From Clostridiales bacterium (GTDB taxonomy: Bacteria > Bacillota > Desulfotomaculia > Desulfotomaculales > VENG01), in NCBI GenBank assembly GCA_016278505.1, contig JADQBQ010000032.1, forward strand, positions 62,001 to 126,000: 64,000 bases of DNA. Direction: 5' to 3'. This document shows positions 55,335-64,000 of this stretch, one piece after another. How positions within the stretch are numbered: position 1 is the first letter of the stretch; every line of letters starts with the position of its first letter. A program made the position numbers and the translations under genes. The notes under the pieces are model-generated. The model searched no databases. It saw nothing but the letters and a program-made list of their open reading frames with translations, and had not been told where the DNA came from.

Positions 55335-55643
55335 CTAAAGCTTAATTTCAATATCCACCCCTGCAGGTAGATCAAGCCTCATCAGGGCGTCTACAGTTTT
55401 TGAGGTCGGTTCCTCTATATCAATTAAGCGCTTGTGAGTTCTCATCTCAAACTGCTCCCGGGAATCCTTGTTTACATGGGGGGAGCGTAAAACAGTATAA
55501 ACATTCTTTTCAGTAGGCAGGGGTATTGGCCCTGCAACATTAGCCCCTGTCCGTTTAGCTGTTTCTACAATTTTTTGTGCTGACTGGTCCAGCATGGTAT
55601 TATCATAGGCTTTAAGCCGAATACGTATTTTTTGGCTTTTCAT
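55335..55643 (-). CDS. rpsJ: 30S ribosomal protein S10
   Basis: A 102-residue protein ([35 protein letters not shown]), also a Nus transcription factor partner. The ATG follows AAAGGAGG; a longer frame to 55742 lies in the leader. The 138-bp leader after tuf carries an 8-bp stem (GCTGTCCC/GGGGCAGC) and GCCGC/GCGGC stem just before the ribosome site, possible S10-operon control elements. Confidence 0.97.
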   Translation of the reverse strand: MKSQKIRIRLKAYDNTMLDQSAQKIVETAKRTGANVAGPIPLPTEKNVYTVLRSPHVNKDSREQFEMRTHKRLIDIEEPTSKTVDALMRLDLPAGVDIEIKL

Positions 55644-55781
55644 CGACTGACCTCCTTTCGCCGCAGGAGCGAATCTTCGCGGCAAAGCTGCCCCTTGCCC
55701 AGGGACAGCCTGCCCGGAATAACAGTGGAAAAGATTTTTCAAGTAAAGTATTTACGCTAGAAAAAGGGGCAATCCCTGTTT

Positions 55782-56987
55782 CTAATCGTTAACGATACCG
55801 GTAACTACGCCGGCTCCCACGGTACGTCCGCCTTCACGGATAGCAAAGCGCAGACCTTCTTCAATGGCGATAGGGGTGATGAGTTCGATGTCCATTTCAA
55901 TGTTATCCCCGGGCATTACCATTTCTGTTCCTTCAGGCAGGTTTGCAACTCCGGTTACGTCGGTAGTACGGAAATAGAACTGCGGCCGGTATCCGTTGAA
56001 AAACGGTGTGTGACGTCCGCCTTCATCTTTGGTCAGTACGTATACTTCGGCGTGGAATTTGGTGTGTGGCAGGATACTGCCGGGCTTGGCCAGTACATGG
56101 CCCCGCTCTACTTCTTTGCGGTCTACTCCACGCAAAAGGCATCCTACGTTGTCTCCGGCTTCCCCACGATCCAGTATCTTACGGAACATTTCTACTCCGG
56201 TTACAACGGTCTTGCGCGGCTTATCCATCAGGCCTACTATTTCTACATCTTCACCTGTGTTGACTACGCCTCTTTCTACACGACCGGTGGCCACTGTTCC
56301 ACGACCGGTGATGCTGAATACGTCTTCTACCGGCATCAGGAATGGCTTGTCGGTGTCACGTTCGGGTGTGGGTACTGATGCGTCTACTGCATCCATCAGT
56401 TCCCAGATACTCTTGCACCATTCACAGTCGCGTTTGCCGCAGCCGCATTCCAGTGCTTTTAAGGCTGAGCCGCTGATAACAGGTACGTCATCGCCGGGAA
56501 ATTCGTATGCACTTAAAAGTTCCCTTACTTCCATGTCTACCAGTTCTAACAGTTCGGGGTCATCAACCTGGTCTACTTTGTTTAGGTATACCACTATGTA
56601 TGGTACTCCTACCTGTCTTGACAGCAGGATGTGTTCCCGGGTCTGCGGCATGGGGCCGTCTGCTGCGCTTACTACTAATATGGATCCGTCCATCTGGGCT
56701 GCTCCGGTGATCATGTTCTTTACGTAGTCGGCGTGACCGGGACAGTCTACGTGGGCATAGTGCCTTTGGTCTGTTTCATATTCTACGTGTGCGGTATTAA
56801 TGGTGATGCCACGCTCTTTCTCTTCCGGCGCGTTATCAATCTCATCGTATTTTTTAACCTGGGTGGTACCTTCCTGGGACAGACAAATGGTTATTGCTGC
56901 AGTCAGTGTGGTCTTACCATGGTCTACGTGACCGATGGTTCCAATGTTTACGTGCGGTTTGTTGCGCTCAAATTTTGCCTTGGCCAT
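55782..56987 (-). CDS. tuf: Elongation factor Tu, with cysteine-rich insert
   Basis: The GTPase that delivers aminoacyl-tRNA, 401 residues. G1 GHVDHGKT (19-26), DCPGHADY (81-88) and NKVD (136-139) are intact. Between the G domain and domain 2, where E. coli EF-Tu has GDAEWEAK, this protein reads C181-G-C183-GKRD-C188-EW-C191, a CXCX4CX2C set fit to bind zinc or a cluster. It lies between fusA and rpsJ. Confidence 0.98.
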   Translation of the reverse strand: MAKAKFERNKPHVNIGTIGHVDHGKTTLTAAITICLSQEGTTQVKKYDEIDNAPEEKERGITINTAHVEYETDQRHYAHVDCPGHADYVKNMITGAAQMDGSILVVSAADGPMPQTREHILLSRQVGVPYIVVYLNKVDQVDDPELLELVDMEVRELLSAYEFPGDDVPVISGSALKALECGCGKRDCEWCKSIWELMDAVDASVPTPERDTDKPFLMPVEDVFSITGRGTVATGRVERGVVNTGEDVEIVGLMDKPRKTVVTGVEMFRKILDRGEAGDNVGCLLRGVDRKEVERGHVLAKPGSILPHTKFHAEVYVLTKDEGGRHTPFFNGYRPQFYFRTTDVTGVANLPEGTEMVMPGDNIEMDIELITPIAIEEGLRFAIREGGRTVGAGVVTGIVND

Positions 56988-57026
56988 TTTTATTTTCCTC
57001 CTTTTTTTTCTTGACGTTACAAAAAA

Positions 57027-59102
57027 TTAACCAAAATTCTTGGCAATAATATCTTGGGCAATACTTTGCGGCACCTCTTCGTAATGGCTGAACTGCATGG
57101 TATAGGTACCCCTACCCTGAGTGCGGGACCTTAGCTCGGTAGCGTATCCAAACATTTCAGACAGTGGGACATAGCCGTGAATAACCTGGGTGTTGCCCCT
57201 TGGTTCCATTTCTTCGACCCTTCCCCTACGGGCATTGATATCGCCAATAACGTCACCCATATACTCTTCATTAACCACTACTTCGATTTTCATGAAAGGC
57301 TCTAAGAGGACAGCCTGGGCCCTTTTAACCGCTTCTCGCAGAGCCATGCTGCCTGCAACTTTAAAAGCAATTTCCGAAGAGTCAACATCATGATAGGAGC
57401 CGTCAACCAGAGTTGCCTTTACATCGACCATTTGATACCCGGCCACGGTTCCGTTTTCCAGGGCCTCCCGCACACCGGCATTCACTGCGGGAATATATTC
57501 CTTGGGGACAGAGCCACCGACAACCTTATTGACGAACTCATAACCCAACCCCGGTTCTCTGGGCTCTATTTCTAAGACCACGTGACCGTATTGTCCCCGG
57601 CCACCACTTTGCCGAACGAACTTTCCTTCGGCCTTTGTACTCTTTCGAATAGTCTCTTTGTAAGAAACTTGCGGGCGACCGACATTGGCTTCTACTTTGA
57701 ATTCACGAAAAAGCCGGTCTACAATTACTTCCAAATGCAACTCGCCCATCCCTCTGATTATGGTCTGGCCGGTTTCTTCATCCACATGAACCTTAAAAGT
57801 GGGATCTTCTTCTCCCAGCTTCTGCAGGGCCACTGTCATCTTATCCTGGTCTGTCTTGGTTTTAGGCTCAATGGCCACTGATATCACAGGCTCAGGAAAT
57901 TCCATGGACTCAAGAATGATAGTGTCATCTTCGCTGCACAGGGTATCACCGGTACCGGTAAATTTTAACCCAATGGCGGCTACAATATCTCCGGCATAAA
58001 CCTGGGTAATTTCTTCCCTGTGATTGGCATGCATCCGCAGGATGCGGCCTAGCCGCTCACGCTTACCTTTGGTCGAGTTAAGGACATGAGAACCGGCCTT
58101 GGCAGTACCGGAATACACTCGAAAGAAGGTAAGCCTTCCCACGTAAGGATCTGTCATTATCTTAAAAGCCAATGCAGAAAAAGGACCGTCATCTTTGGCT
58201 GAACGAGCAGCTTCATCATCGGTATCGGGCTTAATCCCCTCCACGGCGGCAACATCCGAAGGAGCCGGCATATAATCTACTATGGCGTCTAAAAGTGGCT
58301 GCACACCTTTATTCTTGAAAGCCGACCCACATAAGAGCGGCACTATCTGCACATCCAGTGTGCTTTTGCGAATGCCTCTTTTTATCTCTTCCGGAGTAAG
58401 ATCTTCACCTTCCAAATACTTCATCATTATTTGGTCATCGGACTCGGCCACATTCTCCAAAAGAATTTCTCTGTACTTGGCGACAATCTCTACCATGTCT
58501 TCAGGAACATCGATTTCCTTGAACTCTCTGCCTAAATCATCCAGATACAAGAAAGCCCTTTGCTCCACCAGATCAACCAGGCCCCGGAAATTGTCTTCAC
58601 TGCCGATGGGCAGTTGAAGTGCCACAGGGTTTGCACCCAAACGGCTTTTAATCATTTCCATACCCCGATAAAAATCTGCACCTATACGATCCATTTTGTT
58701 TATAAAACCAATTCTTGGAACTCCATATTTATCTGCCTGCCGCCACACTGTTTCCGATTGAGGCTCAACTCCACCTACCGAACAAAACACGGCAACGGCG
58801 CCGTCAAGCACCCTCAAGGAGCGCTCCACTTCGACAGTGAAGTCCACGTGCCCTGGTGTGTCAATGATATTGACACAATGATCTCGCCAATGACATGTGG
58901 TGGCCGCAGAGGTTATAGTTATCCCCCGCTCCTGCTCCTGAACCATCCAATCCATGGTAGCGGCACCATCATGAACCTCACCTAACTTATGCACCCTACC
59001 TGTATAAAACAGAATGCGTTCAGTGGTGGTGGTCTTGCCGGCGTCGATATGGGCCATGATACCTATATTGCGCGTTTTTTGCAGCGGAAATTGGCGCGCC
59101 AT
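57027..59102 (-). CDS. fusA: Elongation factor G
   Basis: The translocation GTPase, 691 residues: [18 protein letters not shown] (14-31), [17 protein letters not shown] and [10 protein letters not shown], with domains II-V following. The true start is ATG 59102 ([14 protein letters not shown]) behind AAAGGGGGGG; an open frame continues 52 codons upstream into rpsG and is not used. Confidence 0.98.
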   Translation of the reverse strand: MARQFPLQKTRNIGIMAHIDAGKTTTTERILFYTGRVHKLGEVHDGAATMDWMVQEQERGITITSAATTCHWRDHCVNIIDTPGHVDFTVEVERSLRVLDGAVAVFCSVGGVEPQSETVWRQADKYGVPRIGFINKMDRIGADFYRGMEMIKSRLGANPVALQLPIGSEDNFRGLVDLVEQRAFLYLDDLGREFKEIDVPEDMVEIVAKYREILLENVAESDDQIMMKYLEGEDLTPEEIKRGIRKSTLDVQIVPLLCGSAFKNKGVQPLLDAIVDYMPAPSDVAAVEGIKPDTDDEAARSAKDDGPFSALAFKIMTDPYVGRLTFFRVYSGTAKAGSHVLNSTKGKRERLGRILRMHANHREEITQVYAGDIVAAIGLKFTGTGDTLCSEDDTIILESMEFPEPVISVAIEPKTKTDQDKMTVALQKLGEEDPTFKVHVDEETGQTIIRGMGELHLEVIVDRLFREFKVEANVGRPQVSYKETIRKSTKAEGKFVRQSGGRGQYGHVVLEIEPREPGLGYEFVNKVVGGSVPKEYIPAVNAGVREALENGTVAGYQMVDVKATLVDGSYHDVDSSEIAFKVAGSMALREAVKRAQAVLLEPFMKIEVVVNEEYMGDVIGDINARRGRVEEMEPRGNTQVIHGYVPLSEMFGYATELRSRTQGRGTYTMQFSHYEEVPQSIAQDIIAKNFG

Positions 59103-59118
59103 GAAGACCCCCCCTTTA

Positions 59119-59610
<492 letters not shown>

Positions 59611-59624
59611 CTAGTCGTATAAAA

Positions 59625-59999
59625 TTACTTTTTAGGACGTTTCGCCCCGTACTTGGAACGACTACGATTCCTGTTTTGAACACCGGCACAGTCAAGTGCA
59701 CCGCGTACTACGTGATACCTTACGCCGGGAATATCCTTAACACGTCCCCCACGCACTAACACTACAGAGTGCTCCTGCAAATTGTGTCCAATACCTGGAA
59801 TATAAGCTGTAACTTCTATACCGTTAGTTAATCTTATCCTGGCAACTTTGCGTAGGGCGGAGTTCGGTTTTTTAGGTGTGGTTGTATAGACCCTTGTGCA
59901 TACGCCACGCTTTTGCGGAGATCCCTTAAGTGCTGGTGAATCTGATTTTTGTGTCATATCTTTTCTACCCTTACGAATAAGCTGATGGATCGTTGGCAT
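59625..59999 (-). CDS. rpsL: 30S ribosomal protein S12
   Basis: A 124-residue decoding protein. The streptomycin-site lysine lies in [16 protein letters not shown] (K at family position 43), so no resistance mutation is seen there. [27 protein letters not shown] is typical. Start ATG 59999 behind AAAGGAGGTG. Confidence 0.98.
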   Translation of the reverse strand: MPTIHQLIRKGRKDMTQKSDSPALKGSPQKRGVCTRVYTTTPKKPNSALRKVARIRLTNGIEVTAYIPGIGHNLQEHSVVLVRGGRVKDIPGVRYHVVRGALDCAGVQNRNRSRSKYGAKRPKK

Positions 60000-60083
60000 C
60001 AACATACACCTCCTTTTGTGAGACAGTAATCAAAGACTAACATGGAAGGCGGAAAAAAACCTTCCTTAAAAACATAACCGGAG

Positions 60084-60335
60084 TTACTCCTCCACTAACG
60101 CTGCTACTGCGCACCCAACTCCTATACCGCAGGCTTTACCTAAGACAACCATTGATTCAACATTTTCAACCGGTATATTATTCTCAATACATGCCTGTTT
60201 GATGGGGTCAACTATGCGCCCTTCAGCGTTTTGGGCCACGAAAATCATTTTTGCTTCTTTTTTCTGTATTGCCTTCAAAGTTTGCTTGGCCCCTATCGTG
60301 ATTTTCTTTGCATTTAACAATTTTTCTAAAGACAT
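60084..60335 (-). CDS. L7Ae-family RNA-binding protein (YbxF-like)
   Basis: An 83-residue L7Ae/L30e-type protein (KQTLKAIQKKEAKMIFVAQNAEGRIVDPIKQACIENNIPV, residues about 17-57; written here in family order). Such proteins bind kink-turn RNA. ATG at 60335 follows GGAG; an earlier frame starts inside the promoter. Its usual site in Firmicutes is between rpoC and rpsL, as here. It carries its own promoter upstream. Confidence 0.9.
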   Translation of the reverse strand: MSLEKLLNAKKITIGAKQTLKAIQKKEAKMIFVAQNAEGRIVDPIKQACIENNIPVENVESMVVLGKACGIGVGCAVAALVEE

Positions 60336-60385
60336 GGTCAGTCTCCATAAACAATAGTAACTACAGCGCATACACGCACCCGTAT

Positions 60386-60414
60386 ATAATATCACCGGCA
60401 CCTGCCAATGTCAA
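60386..60414 (-). promoter_or_regulatory. Promoter of the str cluster (before the L7Ae gene)
   Basis: On the minus strand a perfect TTGACA (60409-60414), 17-bp spacer and TATTAT (60386-60391), between rpoC and the L7Ae-like gene. It suggests that the str and S10 genes can be made independently of rpoBC. Confidence 0.8.
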
Positions 60415-60434
60415 TAATTAAAAGCCCTATCATT

Positions 60435-63400
60435 TTACTCGTGATTAATTGAGGAACCGGGCATCAATTCATCATATTCCGGCTGCATTTGAACACCGCT
60501 GTCCGTTGTGCTTGCAGTTTGGTTCCATTGATCGGCTTCCCCTGCCGGCTGCACAGATTCACTCTGATCTATTTCGATAGAACGATACCTGCTCATTCCT
60601 GTGCCGGCAGGCACCAGCTTCCCAATGATTACGTTTTCCTTAAGTCCCAACAGGGGATCAAGCTTACCCTTGATAGCAGCTTCAGTCAGAACTCTGGTGG
60701 TCTCTTGGAAGGAAGCTGCTGATAAGAAGGAGTCAGTGGCCAAGGAAGCCTTGGTGATGCCGAGAAGTACTTCCGTACTCTTGGCAGGCTCACCGCCTGC
60801 GGCTATGGTCTTTTCATTTTCCTTTTCAAAATCAAATTTATCCACCAAAACACCGGGCAGCATATCAGTATCTCCTGATTCGTCCACTCTCTTCTTGCGC
60901 ATCATCTGCCGTATCATCACTTCTATATGCTTATCATTAATGTCCACGCCCTGCATTCTATAAACCTTTTGCACCTCTTGCAATAAATAAACCTGCACCC
61001 CTCCGGGACCCTTAATCCTCAGCAAGTCATGGGGATTTACCGAACCCTCGGTAAGCTCCTGTCCGGCAATTACGGAATCCCCGTCCCGCACTTTAATCCG
61101 TGCCCCAAAGGGTACCTGATAACTGGCCCGCTCACCATCACTGCGGGTAACATCAATCTCCAGGCGACCTTTAACTTCTTTAACCTGCACTTTTCCTTCC
61201 ACTTCACTGATTATGGCCAACCCTTTAGGCTTGCGGGCCTCAAACAGTTCCTCCACCCGGGGCAAACCCTGAGTAATATCCTCCCCGGCAACACCTCCGG
61301 TGTGGAATGTGCGCATAGTAAGCTGTGTGCCCGGTTCCCCGATAGATTGAGCTGCTATTATGCCCACAGCCTCTCCAATGTCTACCCTAAGTCCTGTAGC
61401 TAAATTACGGCCGTAACAATTAATACAAACACCGGAACGTGTACGACAGGTGAAAGCTGACCTAATTCTAATCTTTTCAATCCCGGCTTCCAAGATTTTA
61501 TCAGCATCTTCTTCTTGAATTGTATCATTTGCTTTAACCAACACTTCGCCTGTTTCGGGTTGAACAATGTCTACCAAAGCCACACGTCCGACAATACGAT
61601 CACCAAACGGTTCAATAACCTCGGTACCGTCTCTGATTTCGCTTACCTCAATACCTTCATCAGTGCCGCAGTCTTCTTCCCGCACAATAACATCTTGGGA
61701 AACATCCACCAAACGCCGGGTCAGGTAACCTGAATCGGCTGTGCGCAGCGCTGTGTCAGCAAGACCTTTGCGAGCACCGTGAGTGGAAATAAAGTATTCC
61801 AAAACCGTTAACCCCTCACGGAAGTTGGCCTTAATGGGCAGGTCGATAATCCGTCCGGACGGGTCTGCCATAAGACCCCTCATGCCTGCCAACTGTCGTA
61901 TTTGTTGGATATTACCACGAGCGCCGGAATTAGCCATCATATAAACAGGATTAAATTTATTCAGGCTTTCTACCAATGCTTCGGTTACAGACTCGGTGGT
62001 CTCTCTCCAGATGCCGGTAACCTTGCGGTACCGTTCGTCTTCAGTTATAAGCCCCCGTCTGTACTGAGCTTCAACTTTTTCCACCCTGCCTTCGGCATGA
62101 GCCAGAAGCTCCTTCTTCTTTCCAGGTATTTTAATGTCGGAAACAGCTATTGTAACCCCTGCCTGGGTGGCATACCTATAGCCCAAATACTTAAGACCGT
62201 CCAAAAGCTCACTTGTAGCGGCAAAGCCCAGCTTTTGGTAACACTTGCTTACGATTTTACCCATGGCCTTTTTGTCTGCCACCTCGTTAAAGTACTTTAG
62301 TTCCTCAGGTAGCGCCTGGTTAAAAATAATTCTACCCACGGTGGTTTCCAATAACCCGCCGCCGGACCTGCGGATTTTAACCGGCATGTGCAAGGTAACC
62401 ACCTTGTTATCATAAGCCATTATGGCCTCATTTTCATCCTTAAAGCAATACTGGGTCTTATCTACTTTGCCATCCAGCTCTTCCCGTGTTCTTGCCATGG
62501 TAAGGTAATAGCAACCCAGAACCATATCCTGCGTGGGGATGGTTACCGGTTTACCATCCTTGGGATTCAATATGTTATGAGCTGAAAGCATTAAAAGCCG
62601 TGCCTCTGCCTGCGCCTCTGCCGACAGGGGTACGTGCACCGCCATCTGATCGCCGTCAAAGTCAGCATTATATGCGGTACATACCATGGGATGAATTTGA
62701 ATGGCCCTTCCCTCAACCAATACCGGCTCAAAAGCTTGAATGCCCAGACGGTGCAGGGTGGGGGCCCGGTTCAATAATACCGGGTGCTCACGAATCACAT
62801 CTTCCAGAACATCCCATACTTCCGGCTTTACTCTTTCCACCATTCGCTTAGCACTCTTTATGTTATGAGCATGCCCCCCATTAACGAGCTTTTTCATTAC
62901 AAAGGGCTTAAAGAGCTCAAGCGCCATTTCTTTTGGCAGCCCGCACTGGTGTATTCTCAGATGTGGCCCTACGACAATAACTGAACGCCCTGAATAGTCC
63001 ACCCTTTTCCCTAAAAGGTTCTGGCGGAACCTGCCCTGCTTACCTTTTAACATGTCGCTCAAGGACTTTAAAGGACGGTTTCCTGATCCTGTGACGGCAC
63101 GCCCCCGTCTCCCGTTATCAATAAGAGCGTCTACTGCTTCTTGAAGCATTCGCTTTTCATTGCGAACAATAATGTCCGGGGCTCCCAAATCTAAAAGCCT
63201 TTTCAACCTGTTATTACGGTTAATAACCCGGCGGTATAAATCATTCAAATCGGAGGTAGCAAACCGTCCGCCGTCCAACTGCACCATAGGCCTTAGTTCA
63301 GGAGGGATTACCGGTATAACGTCCAGTATCATCCAGTCAGGATTATTTCTGCTCTTTTTAAAGGCTTCTGTGACTTCAAGACGCCTGATGGCACGTATCT

Positions 63401-64000
63401 TGCGCTGGCCGCTTACTTCCTTCAGCTCCTGGCGGAGCTCACGGTGCATCTCCGCAAGGTTAATTTCAGCCAATAAATCTTTGATGGCCTCCGCACCCAT
63501 ACCTGCTTTAAAAGAGCCGCCGTATTTATCTCTGTACTCACGGTACTCGGTTTCTGTGAGTAACTGTTTTTTAATTAAAGAAGTATCACCCGGATCTATA
63601 ACAATATAAGACACAAAGTATAATACTTTTTCCAAAGCCCTTGGTGACATATCTAAAAGCAATCCCATGCGGCTGGGAATTCCTTTAAAATACCAGATAT
63701 GTGAAACAGGGGCAGCCAGCTTGATATGACCTAAACGTTCCCGTCGTACTTTGGAACGGGTAACCTCCACTCCGCAACGGTCACAAACAACCCCTTTGTA
63801 ACGAACCCGCTTATATTTACCGCAGTGGCATTCCCAATCCCTGGTGGGGCCAAAAATGCGCTCACAAAACAACCCGTCCCGTTCGGGTTTTAGTGTTCGA
63901 TAATTTATAGTTTCAGGCTTTTTTACTTCTCCACTGGACCAGTGAAGGATCTGATCAGGGGAAGCCAAACCAATGCGGATGCGGTCAAAGTTGTGCAAGT
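60435..64000 (-). CDS. rpoC: DNA-directed RNA polymerase subunit beta' (5' end cut by window edge)
   Basis: The catalytic large subunit; 1187 residues are visible. Zinc-site cysteines C57, C59, C72 and C75 (numbered from the TTG at 63998) and the catalytic NADFDGD at 444-450 are intact, followed by the trigger-loop and C-terminal regions. Relatives begin a few residues earlier ([13 protein letters not shown]-like), so the real start lies just outside the window. It precedes the str cluster, as in most Firmicutes. Confidence 0.98.
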   Translation of the reverse strand, partial: LHNFDRIRIGLASPDQILHWSSGEVKKPETINYRTLKPERDGLFCERIFGPTRDWECHCGKYKRVRYKGVVCDRCGVEVTRSKVRRERLGHIKLAAPVSHIWYFKGIPSRMGLLLDMSPRALEKVLYFVSYIVIDPGDTSLIKKQLLTETEYREYRDKYGGSFKAGMGAEAIKDLLAEINLAEMHRELRQELKEVSGQRKIRAIRRLEVTEAFKKSRNNPDWMILDVIPVIPPELRPMVQLDGGRFATSDLNDLYRRVINRNNRLKRLLDLGAPDIIVRNEKRMLQEAVDALIDNGRRGRAVTGSGNRPLKSLSDMLKGKQGRFRQNLLGKRVDYSGRSVIVVGPHLRIHQCGLPKEMALELFKPFVMKKLVNGGHAHNIKSAKRMVERVKPEVWDVLEDVIREHPVLLNRAPTLHRLGIQAFEPVLVEGRAIQIHPMVCTAYNADFDGDQMAVHVPLSAEAQAEARLLMLSAHNILNPKDGKPVTIPTQDMVLGCYYLTMARTREELDGKVDKTQYCFKDENEAIMAYDNKVVTLHMPVKIRRSGGGLLETTVGRIIFNQALPEELKYFNEVADKKAMGKIVSKCYQKLGFAATSELLDGLKYLGYRYATQAGVTIAVSDIKIPGKKKELLAHAEGRVEKVEAQYRRGLITEDERYRKVTGIWRETTESVTEALVESLNKFNPVYMMANSGARGNIQQIRQLAGMRGLMADPSGRIIDLPIKANFREGLTVLEYFISTHGARKGLADTALRTADSGYLTRRLVDVSQDVIVREEDCGTDEGIEVSEIRDGTEVIEPFGDRIVGRVALVDIVQPETGEVLVKANDTIQEEDADKILEAGIEKIRIRSAFTCRTRSGVCINCYGRNLATGLRVDIGEAVGIIAAQSIGEPGTQLTMRTFHTGGVAGEDITQGLPRVEELFEARKPKGLAIISEVEGKVQVKEVKGRLEIDVTRSDGERASYQVPFGARIKVRDGDSVIAGQELTEGSVNPHDLLRIKGPGGVQVYLLQEVQKVYRMQGVDINDKHIEVMIRQMMRKKRVDESGDTDMLPGVLVDKFDFEKENEKTIAAGGEPAKSTEVLLGITKASLATDSFLSAASFQETTRVLTEAAIKGKLDPLLGLKENVIIGKLVPAGTGMSRYRSIEIDQSESVQPAGEADQWNQTASTTDSGVQMQPEYDELMPGSSINHE

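Noticed and set aside
56029-56727. A 232-codon open frame opposite tuf
   Set aside because: Antisense to a highly conserved gene; codon bias of tuf explains the lack of stops.

Overview
The window reads as chromosome of a strictly anaerobic, endospore-forming Gram-positive bacterium of the Desulfotomaculum/Pelotomaculum (Peptococcaceae) kind. This placement is an inference. It rests on Firmicutes-type Shine-Dalgarno sites (AAGGAGG), frequent TTG and GTG starts, spore genes (a CwlD-type amidase and a YjcZ-like microprotein), a sodium-pumping decarboxylase module, an oxygen-sensitive thiamin route (ThiH, ThiC), an AmmeMemoRadiSam locus and a Bacillus-style fad operon. No rRNA, tRNA, CRISPR array, transposase or prophage gene is visible.

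Layout. 1-5.3 kb: arginine operon argC-argJ-argB-argD-argF (minus strand; argF cut by the window edge) behind a promoter overlapped by two ARG-box-like operators. 5.3-6.3 kb: about 1 kb without genes, holding two tandem foldback repeat units. 6.3-8.4 kb: two orphan genes and a sirtuin. 8.6-10.5 kb: gamma-like, beta and biotin-carrier subunits of a Na+-translocating decarboxylase. 10.6-16.3 kb: thiC-thiD-thiS-thiG-thiH-thiF-thiE behind a TPP riboswitch with an intrinsic terminator. 16.4-18.9 kb: an ABC importer with an NMT1/THI5-like binding protein, probably a thiamin-precursor transporter. 19.1-26.7 kb: spore microprotein, DUF1847 protein, a large Ski2-like helicase split over two frames, and the AmmeMemoRadiSam pair. 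26.8-27.8 kb: a FliK-like/FlhB-tail pair (YlqG-YlqH type). 28.4-34.8 kb: beta-oxidation genes (FadN-, FadA- and FadE-like) ending in a TetR regulator, with a FadR-type operator in front. 34.9-35.7 kb: cwlD. 35.8-64 kb: one very long minus-strand run of transcription and translation genes, from rpoC through the str, S10, spc and alpha clusters, the ECF ATPases and EcfT, truA, rplM and rpsI, closed by an intrinsic terminator.

Two families of non-coding repeats run through the intergenic DNA. One is a 210-bp imperfect palindrome present three times (371-581, 3989-4198, 27940-28151), with two copies sitting between genes inside the arg operon. Its arms show a compensatory base-pair change between copies. 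The other is a modular family of inverted GACAGGATTACAGGAT/GACGGGATTAACGGGAT blocks found at five loci. These repeats, the split helicase with its winged-helix/MerR-like front end, and a structured leader before the ABC importer are the parts least explained by known gene families.

The genes mostly serve biosynthesis (arginine, thiamin), fatty-acid breakdown under FadR-like control, and growth (ribosome and RNA polymerase). Start sites were chosen by Shine-Dalgarno spacing and by the usual N-terminus of each family, so several differ from the longest open frame.
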